From the NCBI GenBank assembly GCA_000750105.3, contig JPHH03000058.1, positions 124,001 to 188,000 on the forward strand: a DNA stretch of 64,000 bases, in the 5' to 3' direction. The notes beneath the pieces are model-generated. The model ran no database searches. It was not told the origin of the DNA and worked only from the letters and a program-made list of their open reading frames with translations. This DNA is from Tolypocladium sp. Sup5 PDA-1 (Eukaryota; Ascomycota; Sordariomycetes; Hypocreales; Ophiocordycipitaceae). This document shows, piece by piece, positions 10,752 to 21,949 of this stretch; positions within the stretch are counted from its first letter, which is position 1; each line of letters begins with the position of its first letter. The translations under genes and the position numbers were made by a program.

Positions 10752-13700
10752 GCTGACAGTTGATTATCTGAAGATGTCACCGTCAAGTTAGCAAAGCATA
10801 CGTAAAGTCATGCCGCTGAGACGACGGCATGAGGATGGCCCAGGGATGAGAGCCGGAGAAGGACGGACGTACCCTTGGACACACATGGAGTTGCACAGTC
10901 CTTGGTGGCAGGAAGAGGCTATATCCACAACGGGAAAGCAAGAGAAAATAGGCAGCACCGCGAGACGTGCAGCGCGGATTTCACCGTCTTTCCGTAGGAT
11001 GGAAGAAAAGAATGTTTCGAGAAGGGATCGTGACGAGCTGACACGGCTGGGAGGCTGGCGAGTCAGCGCACTTTGGCAGAATAGGGTCTTTCACAAATGG
11101 CGGATCCGAGTTCAATCTATGAATCACGGCCGCGCAGCGATCCAAATGCGGTTGGACAGGTTGTCGGTCAGTCGTGTCGGTCGGCCGTGTCAACGATTGA
11201 CGATGAAAAGAGAGAGTCGTGGCGCTGGCAAGCAGGTCGTCTAGTCGCCCGCGAGAAGGAGCAGACAGGTTTGTTCGCAACTCGATCTCTGGTCGCAGCC
11301 GCGAGAAAGAAGGAAGGGAACGAAAGAGCGGCGGCGGAAGCGATGGGAAAAGGGCGAGACCGCAACAGACAAGAAGAGGTAATAGCGAGTGGAAGGTTTG
11401 GGCCGAACAAGGCCAGAGATGTCGTCGTGTCGTTGCCCCTTTTTTGCGTGCTGTGCAAAGGTAGAAGAAGGAGACGGGAGAGGGAGAGACGGGACAGGAG
11501 GCAACGAGGGAATCGGTGGAGTGGAGAGACGCTCGACCTACCTGGGCCGCTGTGGGATGGAGCGCGGGTGGGTGGCTGTGTGCTGTGAGCTCCGCTGCAG
11601 CTGGTTGGCTGTGGGCTTGACGGAGACGGGAGGTGAACGAACTTCCAACGTCGTGCCAGTGGCTGCTGAGAGGCGGCCCCTGACGAGCTGCGTGTGCGAG
11701 GGTACAATGCCTTAGGTATCTGTACCTTGCCCGCTGCCCCTGATTCGCCCCGAGGGAAGCTGACCAACCACGCTGGCCAATTGCCGGCGCCTGCCTGGGT
11801 TGGTCCGCAGGGCAGAGTTTGACCTGAGGTACCTCCAAGAGACCTGCACCGACGAGTGTGTCTTCCGCATTGAGCAGCAGAAGTCGATGGCCAGTGGCGT
11901 AGCCGTCCTTGCCGTCCCAGATGCAGCGCCACAGACTAAGTCCCAGGCTGGTACCTTTTCCTATCTTGGTGGGGCGAGGGCCGACACGCGTTGCCATCGG
12001 CAGTACCGGTACTTTGCACACGGAGCCATAGCCAACGCATTCTTGCGCGAGACGACCAGTTTCCCTTAGGAACCTGCCTTGGCTTGCTTGGGTCCCTCGA
12101 CATGCTTCATCAGCATTCATCAAGTCCTCCTCGGGAGACCACGAGGGCCACTGGCTTCCATTGCAAGAAAGACCCATTGTACGGAGTACGTACGAGTTGG
12201 CGAGCAGACTCCTGAAGCTACGAGTGCGCGTGTACTCCGTACTCGTGCTGACCAGCCATCCATTCATTCATCCGGTGATGCAAGCCTGCAGGGGTGGCTC
12301 GGAGAAGACGGGTTGAACGGATCCCATCCCGCAGCATCCTCATCATGCATTTCTCCAGAAGGGGTTGGAAATCAGGTTTCTCATGCGGCGAGTTGCGTAT
12401 TTTGCTCCTTGCCCCGAAGCGCACTTTGCCTCGTCCAATTTGCTGGACCAGATGGCCGTCGTATCCACTTGGCCCCCTTCCCTTATCGGTTTCTCTGCCA
12501 GTCTCTCTCTTTGCCATAGCCAAGTTACTCCGTTCCTAGGTATGTACGGATTAGCCCGTAGGTGGAAGAAAAAATTCTCTTCCCACCTGCTAGCGGCGGG
12601 AACAACTGATGAGTTTGGAGGTTGGAGCATACGTGCGAACCTGAACTGTGGAGTCGCCAGGGCGGATACCACTGCGGACCACGATGCGATCCAAGAAGGC
12701 CGATCTACCTATCGTACGCTGGCTGTGATCAATCAACAAGTCCAATCGGTGAGAGAGTTCATGCAGGTACGAATAGTACAAGTCTCTATTCCCACAGACG
12801 TGGCATCACGACGACGGCAGACACAGTCTTTAGCAGCTTCCAATACACGCCACTCGAACCGTCTCCAAGCACACGCTTGCCGACGTCCCAGAGCTTGGAG
12901 CCAGCAGCACCCAGGTTTAACAAGAACGTCACGACTGGGCCAGGGTGGAGCATTGCGTGAAAAGCCACCTAAGCTGGGCCCAACGGACACGGAGCTTACT
13001 CGTCCATCAAAGTCGACATGGGCCACGCGCGACTGCAGCCATCTCTGTCCGGCTCGAGAAGCGTGCGGCTATGACGATTCGATACAGCGGCCCAACAAGC
13101 GTACCGAGCTCTCCGTACGGAGAGAGTAGTAGAGGCTTTGGAAGCCTGCCGTTCCCTCCCGCTACTACTGCGTACTCAGTTCTGCTCGTTCGCGTCCGGA
13201 ATGCGGGTGAACGCCTTGACATGCTCTGCATTTGGACCGTCGAGACCGCTATTGCGTGCTGGACGCTGGTCGGCGCTGGTCGGCGCTGGGCAGACAAGCA
13301 GACTGCCAGACACACATCCTTTGCCAAACCAACGTTGCTAGCGCGTGTGCGAGCCCCGATCTCAGTCCCGTCTAGTCCGTACGGAGTAGTACGTACGGTC
13401 TGCCACAAGCCAGACGTTTTTAGCAACACCCCATTTTCATCGCCACTGAGGTGGTCCTTCATCCTAGGCCCTGGCTGCCAGCCTGGTTGCCTGGCTTCTT
13501 GGATGTGGGCAAGGTGGGTGGGGCTGCCCCTTTCCCATGCTATTCCAGCGTTCTTCTCTTCTCGATCCGTACGAAGTACGAGTATGTATGTACTCCGTAG
13601 TCCGTACTGTAGTCCGTAAGTTGTCCCCTTCTTGCTAGCCATTCATTGTTCACCATTCGACCCCTGCTGGACTTGTTGGTCTTTCCCGGCCGTCCGCCAA

Positions 13701-14476
13701 GTAAGGTACCTACCGACCGGTGCAAAGTACGTAAGGTATGTAGTACCTACTACGCAGACTTGGCAGAGCTCCGTTGTGCTCGTGCGAGTGCGAGTACGTT
13801 CTTACCTACGAAGTATTACCTACCTAACATAAAGTACGTACATAGTACCTAGCCGCGGATTGAAACGCACTGGTGCCGTGCTGCCGGCTGCCGTTGACGG
13901 GCGTGTTCCTGGCGCGGCGACTGCTGTCCCGAGCCGCACCTGGGCAGCTCTGAAACAGTCAGGCCTGACACGCCCATTGCTATGACGCAGGCGCAGGAGC
14001 AGGATGGCATTCAAGCCTGCACGCACTCCAAGCCCGTGTCCCATGCCTTACCTCCAATAAAGTACGTAGTACGTCCGTAATACGGAGTACCTACTCCGTA
14101 AATGCACAGCCAATCCCAGAAGGAAATGCCATGCTGGCTTGTGAACCAGCCTTCACCAACGAGGGGGTGGCTTGGGTGGGTAACACTTCAATGGTCTGTA
14201 TCACGTGATCTTATCGTGTCTTATCCCGGTGTTGCTGTGGAAACCAGCGGCGGTGCAGAAGAGCTCCAATTGGCTGTCTGTGCCAGCGCCCCCAAGCTAC
14301 GAGCCACGAGCATCAACCCGCTTCTTCGTGAGCCTTGTCATTTCAATTGAGCATTCCTAATCATACATCGGAGGTCTTGTGTGTCTAGCATCCCCCAGCT
14401 CTTTGCCTGCTCATCCACCCGGCAGCGGAAGCAGGGCTCGGCGATCGCTCCGCCAAACCCAACCTCCACTACAGCC
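10752..14476. other. Long divergent intergenic region between FKS1 and the GCNA-like gene
   Basis: 3.7 kb without a supportable gene. A 428-codon minus frame (12267-10981) stays open, but it is compositionally biased (Ser/Pro/Leu/Arg), starts upstream of FKS1 and matches nothing recognisable. It is probably FKS1 promoter and 5' leader. The half from about 12.2 to 14.1 kb carries many copies of the TACGGAGTA/TACGAAGTA motif. An ATCACGTGAT palindrome is at 14200-14209. Confidence 0.65.
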
Positions 14477-16609
14477 ATGGCCCGGCTTGTCGACTGCTAT
14501 CCCTCCAGCGATGATGAGCTTCCTCGGCTGGATGTCCTCCTCAAAAAGCCCAGCGCCGTCAGCGCGAAGTCATCCAAGGAATTGGTCGCCAAATCTCCAG
14601 AGAGGAACAACCTTGTGCCCAAGTCTTCATCCACAGCCTCAACTCGCAAGGTCCGTCGACTGGGCGCCGGGAACCAGGCTTCTGTGAATCCTCTCTTTCT
14701 TCCATGGAACGCGGGTGATGAAGACAGCTCCCAAGCCTCATCTCGCATATCACCGAGAAAAGCCGGCCGGGTATCCCGACAACTGGACGACGGCTCTCAG
14801 TATCATGTGTCCCCATTCGAGCAAGATTCGGCTCCGCCAACCATTCTAACACTCCGCTCGAGACACCGAAGAGCTAGACCGCTACTAGACGATGATTCGA
14901 ACGACTATGCCGTCAATGGTGGCACCAGGCTGAAAGAGAAAATACGAAAGTTGAGAGGCGGCCGGATAGGAGCCATCTCCGATGTCGGAGAATTAGCCAT
15001 GGGCGATAACAACGACGATGCCGAGGACACACGTACAAGGGAGTCAAAACACTCGGAGGCTCTGGAGCCCGAAACTGAGCCACAATTCACAATCGACGCT
15101 TCTGAGGTTGACGAACCTAGTGTCTATCAAACGGCTGCCGAGGATTCTTCCGAGTACAGCGATGGATCTGCATCAGAGTTTGAATTGGATCATTTCTCCG
15201 ACGAAGCCTTCGGAGAGGCTTCAGTGAAGAAGCTGTTCGACAGTTCACGGCAGGATCGAGGCGCGAGAAGCAAGGCAGCAAGGGAAGAAGCATTCAAGGC
15301 GTTGAAACCACGCAACACCAACATCAAGTCCCGAGAGGCTGTGCGTGACTCGAACGAGAAATATTCATCTTCCAGGGCCTCGAGTCGAAACGGGCAGGCC
15401 ACGGCGCAGGAGGTTTTCCCCAATGCCAAGCCCCTGAGCACCGCGTCGGATTTGACCGACAATTTTGAGAAGCTTCGGATTCACCTTGATGATTTCTCTG
15501 ACGGCGAGACTCGGCCAGAGAAACGCAGCGACTTTGCAACGCCGCCGAGCACGCCACCCAAGAAGCCACATCCCAGGAACCTCGCGTCGCCTCGGAAGCT
15601 TGCCCGCATCCCACAGACGCCTCATCGACCTAGCGTTGACGCCTTCTGGAGCCAAGATTTCGTGGACGACTGGAACGACCAGCACTCTCCGCGGAAACTA
15701 ATACTGCCCCCCGTAACCAAAAGCCTGGCCAAGCCCAGCCCAAAGAAGGCCACGAGGAAGTCATTTGAAGCCAAGAAACACTCGCTAGCCGAGGAATTCC
15801 TCCGCGAGCTCGATGCCGAGATCACCCACGGCAAGATTGCCGAGCTGGCTGAGTCAACGGGGGGAGTAAAGCTCGTGTGGACCAAAACGCTGAACACGAC
15901 GGCGGGGAGAGCGAACTGGCGGCGGGAAACGATCCGGACCCAGCAGGCTGACGGCACGCTCGTTTCCGTGAACCACAAGCACCACGCATCCATCGAGTTG
16001 GCCGAAAAGGTCATTGACGACGAGAACCGGCTTCTCAACGTGCTGGCTCATGAGTTTTGTCACCTGGCCAACTTCATGATTAGCGGCATCAAAAACAACC
16101 CGCACGGCAAGGAGTTCAAGGCATGGGCGTCCAAATGCTCTCGAGCGTTGGGGGACTCGCGGGGCATCCAGGTGACGACAAAACACACATACGAGATTGA
16201 CTTTAAGTACGTGTGGGAATGCACGGCGTGCGGATCCGAGTACAAGCGCCACTCCAAGAGCATCGACCCTCAGCGCCACCGCTGTGGGAGCTGCAAAGGC
16301 GCCCTCAGGCAGACAAAGCCGGTGCCCAGAGGGAGCGGCGCAGGAGGCGGAGCGGGCGGCAAGCCCAGCGAGTACCAGATGTTTGTCAAGGAACAGATGA
16401 AGATTGTGCGAGGGGAGAACCCGGGCAGCCCGCAGAAGGAGGTGATGAAGATTGTGGCGGACAAGTGGGCGAGCAACAAGAAGAGCATTGTGGCGGCGAG
16501 CAAGACTGAGAACAAGGACGAGGCTGACGGCGTTGTCACCCAGATGGTGGATCTCACACTCGACGGGGTGACGAGGGCGAGTGAAAAGACCTCCTCGGCA
16601 CGTGTATAA
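14477..16609 (+). CDS. GCNA-like SprT metalloprotease with zinc ribbon and HMG box
   Basis: One exon of 710 aa. The start is the only in-frame ATG (context acagccATGG) before the conserved region. Residues 1 to about 440 are acidic, Ser-rich and probably disordered (for example VDCYPSSDDELPRLD). The C-terminal part has three recognisable modules. The first is a SprT-like protease core with HEFCH at 525-529 (HExxH zinc site). The second is a zinc ribbon with Cys582, Cys585, Cys603 and Cys606. The third is an HMG-box-like stretch at about 626-680 (SEYQMFVKEQMKIVRGENPG). This order matches GCNA/Acrc family proteins, known from animals and yeasts for proteolysis of DNA-protein crosslinks and genome stability. 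Activity is inferred from the intact HExxH. It converges with MOG1. Confidence 0.9.
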   Translation: MARLVDCYPSSDDELPRLDVLLKKPSAVSAKSSKELVAKSPERNNLVPKSSSTASTRKVRRLGAGNQASVNPLFLPWNAGDEDSSQASSRISPRKAGRVSRQLDDGSQYHVSPFEQDSAPPTILTLRSRHRRARPLLDDDSNDYAVNGGTRLKEKIRKLRGGRIGAISDVGELAMGDNNDDAEDTRTRESKHSEALEPETEPQFTIDASEVDEPSVYQTAAEDSSEYSDGSASEFELDHFSDEAFGEASVKKLFDSSRQDRGARSKAAREEAFKALKPRNTNIKSREAVRDSNEKYSSSRASSRNGQATAQEVFPNAKPLSTASDLTDNFEKLRIHLDDFSDGETRPEKRSDFATPPSTPPKKPHPRNLASPRKLARIPQTPHRPSVDAFWSQDFVDDWNDQHSPRKLILPPVTKSLAKPSPKKATRKSFEAKKHSLAEEFLRELDAEITHGKIAELAESTGGVKLVWTKTLNTTAGRANWRRETIRTQQADGTLVSVNHKHHASIELAEKVIDDENRLLNVLAHEFCHLANFMISGIKNNPHGKEFKAWASKCSRALGDSRGIQVTTKHTYEIDFKYVWECTACGSEYKRHSKSIDPQRHRCGSCKGALRQTKPVPRGSGAGGGAGGKPSEYQMFVKEQMKIVRGENPGSPQKEVMKIVADKWASNKKSIVAASKTENKDEADGVVTQMVDLTLDGVTRASEKTSSARV

Positions 16610-16976
16610 TATATTCTCGGCCTGCATGGGACCGGCGTTGATCTGCATGTAGAGAGCATTGTACGTTTTCCAATTGTACCACTATCTCGTGCTTCGTAAT
16701 CTTACTCCTCATCGTATTAGAATACGCAAGAGGCTGTGGTTTTTCTCGAACTTGTAACATAACAAAAGGTCGTGATTCATGGCCAGCCATATACGGTCCC
16801 CCTCCCGCCCGTCAGCTGTATCCAGACAAATGCCTCCCAGTACAGTGTAAACACCAACTGCTGATCCATTGCACCTAAAGTCGTACGCCGTGGAATTCAC
16901 GGTCACCCCGGAACTGACTATACGCCTCTTCCCGCTGTTAAGCTGCTGCTGCTGCCGCCGCCGCCGCCGCCGCCGC
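16610..16976. other. Convergent 3' regions of the GCNA-like gene and MOG1
   Basis: No gene. Near the MOG1 stop there is a CTG/CCG trinucleotide run (about 16941-16975). Confidence 0.7.
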
Positions 16977-17723
16977 TCAGGGGTCCCCAAACACCCCGTA
17001 GTCCTTAATCTTGAGCGACTCCCAGATGCGGGCTGAGTACTCGACGGCGTCGCCAATGAGCTTGCCCTGCTTGCCGAGCTCGAGGTCGACCTCGGCCTCG
17101 TCGTACTCGCCCTTAATGTGTGGCACGTTGATGGTGATGAGGATGTCCGTCTTGTTCCGCTCGAGGCGCAGGAGGGTCATGATGATGGCGGTGAAGTCGG
17201 GGGCGGAGGTGCGGTCGCGCGACTGGCCGACCTTGGGCGTCTGGGTTGCGATGAGGGTGTAGGCTGGCGGTTTGGATCTGCACGCGTTGTTGTTGGTCGT
17301 CAGCTGTCCTGCCCTGTTAAGATCAGAGAAGCGAGGGGATGACGGGTGATCATACTCGAGGCGAGTGAACTCGGTCTCGGCCGTGTTCCAGATCTTGACA
17401 GTGTCAATGTCCGAGCCGACCATGTCCTCGAGGTGCGTCGTCATGGCGCGGCCATCAATCTCGGGGCCGGAGCCGGGCCCGCCGACTCGCTCGGTGATGT
17501 CGAATATGATGCTGGTGAAGCCGTCCTTGTCGATCCAGACTTCCTGGTTGTCAGGGACTTGCCGCAGCTTGCTAGAGCGGGAGACGGGAGCAGTCGGTTA
17601 GCTTCTTGAGCGACCTGTCGTCACCTCGACAGCACAGTGAGCGTACCTCACGTCAGCGAACTTGTCCGGCAGGTCGCAGACCATTGCGCCGCCGTAGAGG
17701 GGGGTACCCAGATAGCCAGGCAT
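16977..17723 (-). CDS. MOG1: Ran GTPase-interacting protein MOG1
   Basis: Three exons (17723-17647, 17571-17356, 17277-16977) give 197 aa, close to the usual Mog1 size. Mog1 binds Ran (Gsp1), promotes nucleotide release and supports nuclear protein import. Diagnostic sequence includes MPGYLGTPLYGGAMVCDLP, the invariant RQVPDNQEVWID, an ITERVGG loop and PPAYTLIATQTP. The first intron (GTACGC...CTCTAG) is needed to join DVS to KLRQVPDNQE. The second intron is 78 nt, a multiple of three without a stop, so retention would insert 26 residues. I removed it because splicing joins TEFTRLE to SKPPAYTLIATQ as in homologues. The gene is divergent from the HIT-family gene. Confidence 0.94.
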
Positions 17724-18800
17724 CGCGGGATCGGGAGGGGCTGTTGCTACTGCAAACACGGTGGAGGCGACGCCGGGCTGGCTGGTAGGCGTTTCGAGGC
17801 TGGTGGTAGCTCAGTCGCAGAGTTGCGCGCTCGCGGATCGGCAGCTTCGCCTTCGTGTCAGGCGGAGACGCTTGTTTGTTTGTCAAGCCCAGGAGAGCCT
17901 GGAGGCAGAGACGAGATGAAGGCTTTGAAGGCTGGCCTGGTCCGTTTGTCACCAAGCAAGCAGGTTGAGCGGCGAGACTCGTGCCGTCGTTGTTGCTGGC
18001 TGGCACTCGTTGGTTTGAGGGTGTGAAGTCGGTATGCCGTGATTGGAGACGAGGGCTTCTGTACGTTAAGGCAGCGTATTCGTACCTAGGCAACTAGGTA
18101 TGCTGGTTGGTGGTGGCACTGGTGGGGGATCATGGCGGGGTTGGACTTGGACAGCCATGGCTGAGGAGCCCGATGACGACGTGGTTGTGGCTGGAGAGGG
18201 GCGCTATTTAATGAACGAGGCGAGTCTGAACTGAGCAGAGTTGAATATGGAATGGATATTAACATCTACTGTAGGTCATCATTCGCTGCTGCATGTGCTA
18301 TCGCCCAGGCGTGCACATATTATACATAGGTACCTATGCTCTTGAGAAGAGCAGCTTCAGTGTCTCCAAGATTGAGCCACAACAGAGGAGTCAGCGCTCA
18401 CAGACGTCCCATGTGCGCCTCGGGAACCAATCGGGCAGTGGGTGCTGCACCACTTGGGCATAGCAGCGTGAGCTGTCCTCTCCGCCTTCTCCTCTTTTCC
18501 CTTGGTGCCATGACGGACATATGAGCTTATTAGTCGACCTACCTTGCCTCGTTGAACCTGGCCTCGATTGTCTTTGGCTGGCGAGACTCGTCTGACTGAT
18601 GGACTGGGGTGCATAACGTTAGCTGAAAAGTTACACTGCATTTTCAGAGCTCCATCGTCTGTCTGACTGTGACGGTGATTTCTTCCTTCTTCCTTCCTCC
18701 CTCTCCACTCCAGCTCCGTCCCACCTCCAACTCTACATCTCTCATCCGCTCCAAGCGACACACGCAATCTTCGTCCACGACGCCCAGCAGACAACCAGCC
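17724..18800. other. Divergent promoter region MOG1 / HIT-family gene
   Basis: No gene is supported. A CT-rich leader (18685-18790) precedes the HIT gene ATG. TACCTAGGTA-type palindromes occur at about 18085-18100 and 18325-18340. Confidence 0.65.
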
Positions 18801-19651
18801 ATGGCCGCCTGCCTCTTTTGCCGCATCATCAAGGGTAAGTCTTGGGCCCTCGTCGAGACGAAGCATGGTCGTGTACCTTTCCTTATGCCATACCACTGTC
18901 GTCAACGCAACGCTTGCTGACACGCGCTTCCCACCCGCCTGCCCGTCACAGGCGAGATTCCCTGCATGAAGCTCTTCGAGAGCGAAAAGACGTTCGCCTT
19001 CCTCGACATCGGGCCCCTCAGCAAGGGCCATGCTGTATGTTGCACCGCACGCTCTTCCACAGCTCCCTACCTCGTCTCGCGACGACGCTCACGCCTCCTC
19101 GGCTCCAGCTCGTCATTCCCAAGCACCACGGCGCCAAGCTGGCCGACATCCCCGATGACCAATTGACCGAGATTCTGGTAAGAAAGGAGGAGAAACAGCC
19201 TGCCCCCCCTTCCCGACCCCAGTGTATGCCGTTGTCCGTGTCGCCACTTACACTGGTTTCCCTGCCTCGCAGCCCACTCTCAAGAAACTCGTCAGTGCCA
19301 CGGGCGCCACCGACTACAACATCCTGCAGAACAACGGAACCATTGCTCATCAGCAGGTTCACCATGTGAGTGGCTTTGGCCGACGATACCACCCCCCATC
19401 CCTTGATAAGCTATTTTAACCAGCAGGCGCTGACTCGACTTCTCCTCTCCCTCTCCTTCAGGTTCACTTCCACATGGTCAGTTCCCCAATCATGTGCCAT
19501 ATGCCCTCATGCTCGCCTTCTCACGTGATTTTCTTCTTGTCAGATTCCCAAGCCGAATGAGACCGAAGGCCTGGGCATCAACTGGCCTGCCACGACTGGC
19601 GACATGGACAAGCTCAAGGCTCTCTGCGAGGATATCAAGTCCAAGATGTAG
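18801..19651 (+). CDS. HNT1: HIT-family (HINT-type) nucleotide hydrolase
   Basis: Six exons (18801-18834, 18952-19034, 19109-19177, 19273-19365, 19462-19476, 19544-19651) give 133 aa. HINT enzymes hydrolyse AMP-lysine and other nucleoside phosphoramidates. The protein starts MAACLFCRIIKGEIPCMKL and has TFAFLDIGPLSKGHALVIPK in the core. It ends with the HIT triad motif HxHxHx, here HVHFHMIPKP, which is split across exons 4, 5 and 6. Exon 5 is only 15 nt and encodes VHFHM, the catalytic histidines, so missing it would destroy the active site. Every junction keeps the frame and the introns are 51-117 nt. The family is certain; orthology to HNT1 rather than another HIT branch is probable. Confidence 0.94.
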
Positions 19652-19895
19652 ATTGGTGGAGCCTCAACCGCACGTCTGCCTCGATGGCCGTCCCCCCCAA
19701 CGATGGTGGTTTTGGGGGTCGCCGCGCGGCGCTGCGACATATATGACTGCTGTGTATTCAAGTTTGACTCTAAGACTATCCCCCGCAATCTATATTCCTC
19801 CTTTCTAGGCGACAAAGGGCGAAGGCTGCGCTCTTGATGCTATTTGCCCAACCCTGCCATGTCATATCATACCGTGCCGTGCCATATTGCATCCA

Positions 19896-21949
19896 TCACG
19901 CGCCATTTTCCACCGGAGTCTCGGGCGCGTAAACTCCGTTGCCGTTGGTCTGTGGGACCGTTTCCTTCTTGTCCTCCTTGTTGTACCAGTTGACGGCGCC
20001 TCCCGGTAGAAGTTCGCCCTTGCGGTCATACAGGGACCGGGAGCGCACATACGGGTCTAGGTTCCAGTAGTCCACCCTCAGCTGGGCAGCGATCTTCTCC
20101 CGCTGGGCCTTAGCCTGCTTGCCTTCCTCTGTGTCGGGGGAGCGGATCCACGTCCGCGTCGCACCCTCGAACTCTTTGTACAGCTCTGCCCTGGCCTTGA
20201 GGAGTGCATCTCTCGTCTCCGTGTCCTTCATGGTATCGTTCTCGCCCGGTACGGGCTCCTCGTACTTGTACTCCCAGTCTTCGTCACCCTCCAGTTCCTT
20301 GATGATCTGGTCTGCTGCGATGAACTCTTCCAGCCCGGCCCTGTAGTTGGTGAAGTGGACCTTGGCGGCCACGACAGGGTCAAGCCAGCCGCGAATGATC
20401 CTCCAGATGCCTGATGGCCCGTCAGCTCCCAACTCTTGTTCCCGTCACACTTCATCTACTACTCGAGTGCACGTACCTTGGAATACCCACGGCGCATTGT
20501 GGACGAGGATAGCACCCAGAGATTCGGGATAGTTTGCCTCGAAGCACTGGATCATGAACTTGACGGGGTGGTAATCCATGTTGGCCAACGAGAAGCCGGT
20601 CATGTCAAAAATGATGTTCTTGGAGAGTTGTTAGCCGGCTCCCTCCACGCCACACGCCACCTCCGCCGGGTACTTACCGCCGTGTCGACGGGCGGCTCGA
20701 GAACGAGGCGGGCCGTTTCGATGATGAAGACTGTATACCTCTCCAGGCTCTCCGCGGACTGGGCGCCTGGCTTGTGGAGCCGAACCCTGACGACGCAGAT
20801 GGGTCGTCCCTCCTTGTCCTTGCCATGCAAGAAACTCTTGCCCATGCGAGACTGTGCCATGTAGTCAATGGCCAGCTTCTTGGCATCGGGGGCGCCATTC
20901 TTCTCGTCGTGGACGGCACCGGCCTCGCCGTTCTTCATGATGTCGGCATCGACGTTCATGTCACTGGTTCTCCAGTTCATGGCGGACACCAGCATGACCA
21001 GTGCCTTCTCGACGTCCCACTTGCGGGCGCGCAGGAATCGCAGCACTAGCGCGTCCGGGTGATCGTGCTTGACAGTGGACCAGATGGTCTGGCGGATGGA
21101 CTCGGGGGACTGGCTGGCCAGAGTCTTGTGGTACTGCTTCGTCTGGCCATACTTGTCGTTGTCGTCCGGTGCGTCCTTGACCTCGCCTGCGCTCGAGCCT
21201 GGGGGCGAGGGCTGGCTCTCGTTGGTTTTCCATCGGAACAGGCTGAAGCGTCTCTTTTGGGGCGACTCTGGCTCCTCTTCCGCGGACTTGGCGGGGGCGG
21301 CAGAGGCGGCAGTGCCGTTGGTCGTGGTGTCGGCAACGCCGCAGATCTTGAAGATTGCGTTCCACAGCTTGCGGAGCTTTTCTTCTTGCTCAGGCGTCAG
21401 GTTGCCGACATGTCCGGGGGCCGCAGCTTCGGGAGACATGGCGTCGATGGGGCGAGTGTCGGGAGGAGAAACGAGGGCAGTGCTAGTATCAGCAGCGGTG
21501 GCGAGATCTGCTATGGTCCAGGAAGTAAGGGCGATAACAATGACAACGGCGACGGCGGCTGAGGAGTAGGCGAGGCTGCTTTTAAGGTTGGCGTGGGCGC
21601 GGTTGGCAGACGCAGGGCCTGTCGAGAGCCGCGGCTTGATGGAGTAGAATCGCTTGTTGCAGAAACGTGAATGCGGGGGTCCGTTAGGGATTATCTGGGG
21701 GTCCGGGAAAGGGGTGGGAAGGCCGAGACCCAGGATAGGTCGAGGATTGGCAGATGGTCTCAAGGGGAAATGCGCCTTGTTGGAGTCAGGGACGGCAGCC
21801 GTCCGGTGCAAGGGGGAGGAGTAGGATGATGGCCAGCAGGTCCCAGCGGGAATGACACGGACGAGGCGGCGCAACAGCCGGGGCGCCGAGGCCGAGGCGG
21901 GACGAGGGAATAGGAGCTGCTGGGTGGACGGACGGATGCGAGCCTTCAT
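19896..21949 (-). CDS. CRAL-TRIO (Sec14-like) lipid-transfer protein with hydrophobic N-terminal segment
   Basis: Three exons (21949-20678, 20618-20477, 20410-19896) give 642 aa. Intron 1 ends in AAG rather than CAG (branch-like GCTAAC 12 nt upstream). The body matches the CRAL-TRIO N-domain (ALVLRFLRARKWDVEKALVML) and the Sec14 lipid-binding domain (IIFDMTGFSLANMDYHPVKF, ESLGAILVHNAPWVFQGIWR). Such proteins carry phosphatidylinositol or related lipids between membranes. Upstream of the conserved start MSPEAAAPGHVGNLTPEQEE (ATG at 21439) the frame stays open for 170 more residues from ATG 21949. That extension is Arg/Ser/Ala-rich with a membrane-like stretch (SSAAVAVVIVIALTSW), which could be a mitochondrial or ER anchor. 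If translation starts at 21439 the protein has 472 aa. The tail from about 560 is charged. It converges with the HIT gene. Confidence 0.9.

Noticed and set aside
9935..10756. 273-codon plus-strand hydrophobic frame over the FKS1 N-terminus
   Set aside because: Complement of Gly/Tyr/Asp-rich repeats yields Val/Ala/Ile-rich pseudo-membrane sequence; not a gene.
10981..12267. 428-codon open frame on the minus strand upstream of FKS1
   Set aside because: Strong Ser/Pro/Leu bias, no family resemblance, runs into the FKS1 leader. Fits an open frame in GC-rich promoter sequence.
12365..13642. Overlapping 210-250-codon frames on both strands
   Set aside because: They overlap each other, contain the dispersed palindromic motifs and show no family match.
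18158..18234. Short plus-strand ORF starting ATGGCTGAGGAGCCC
   Set aside because: Only 25 codons, no homology and located in a promoter region.
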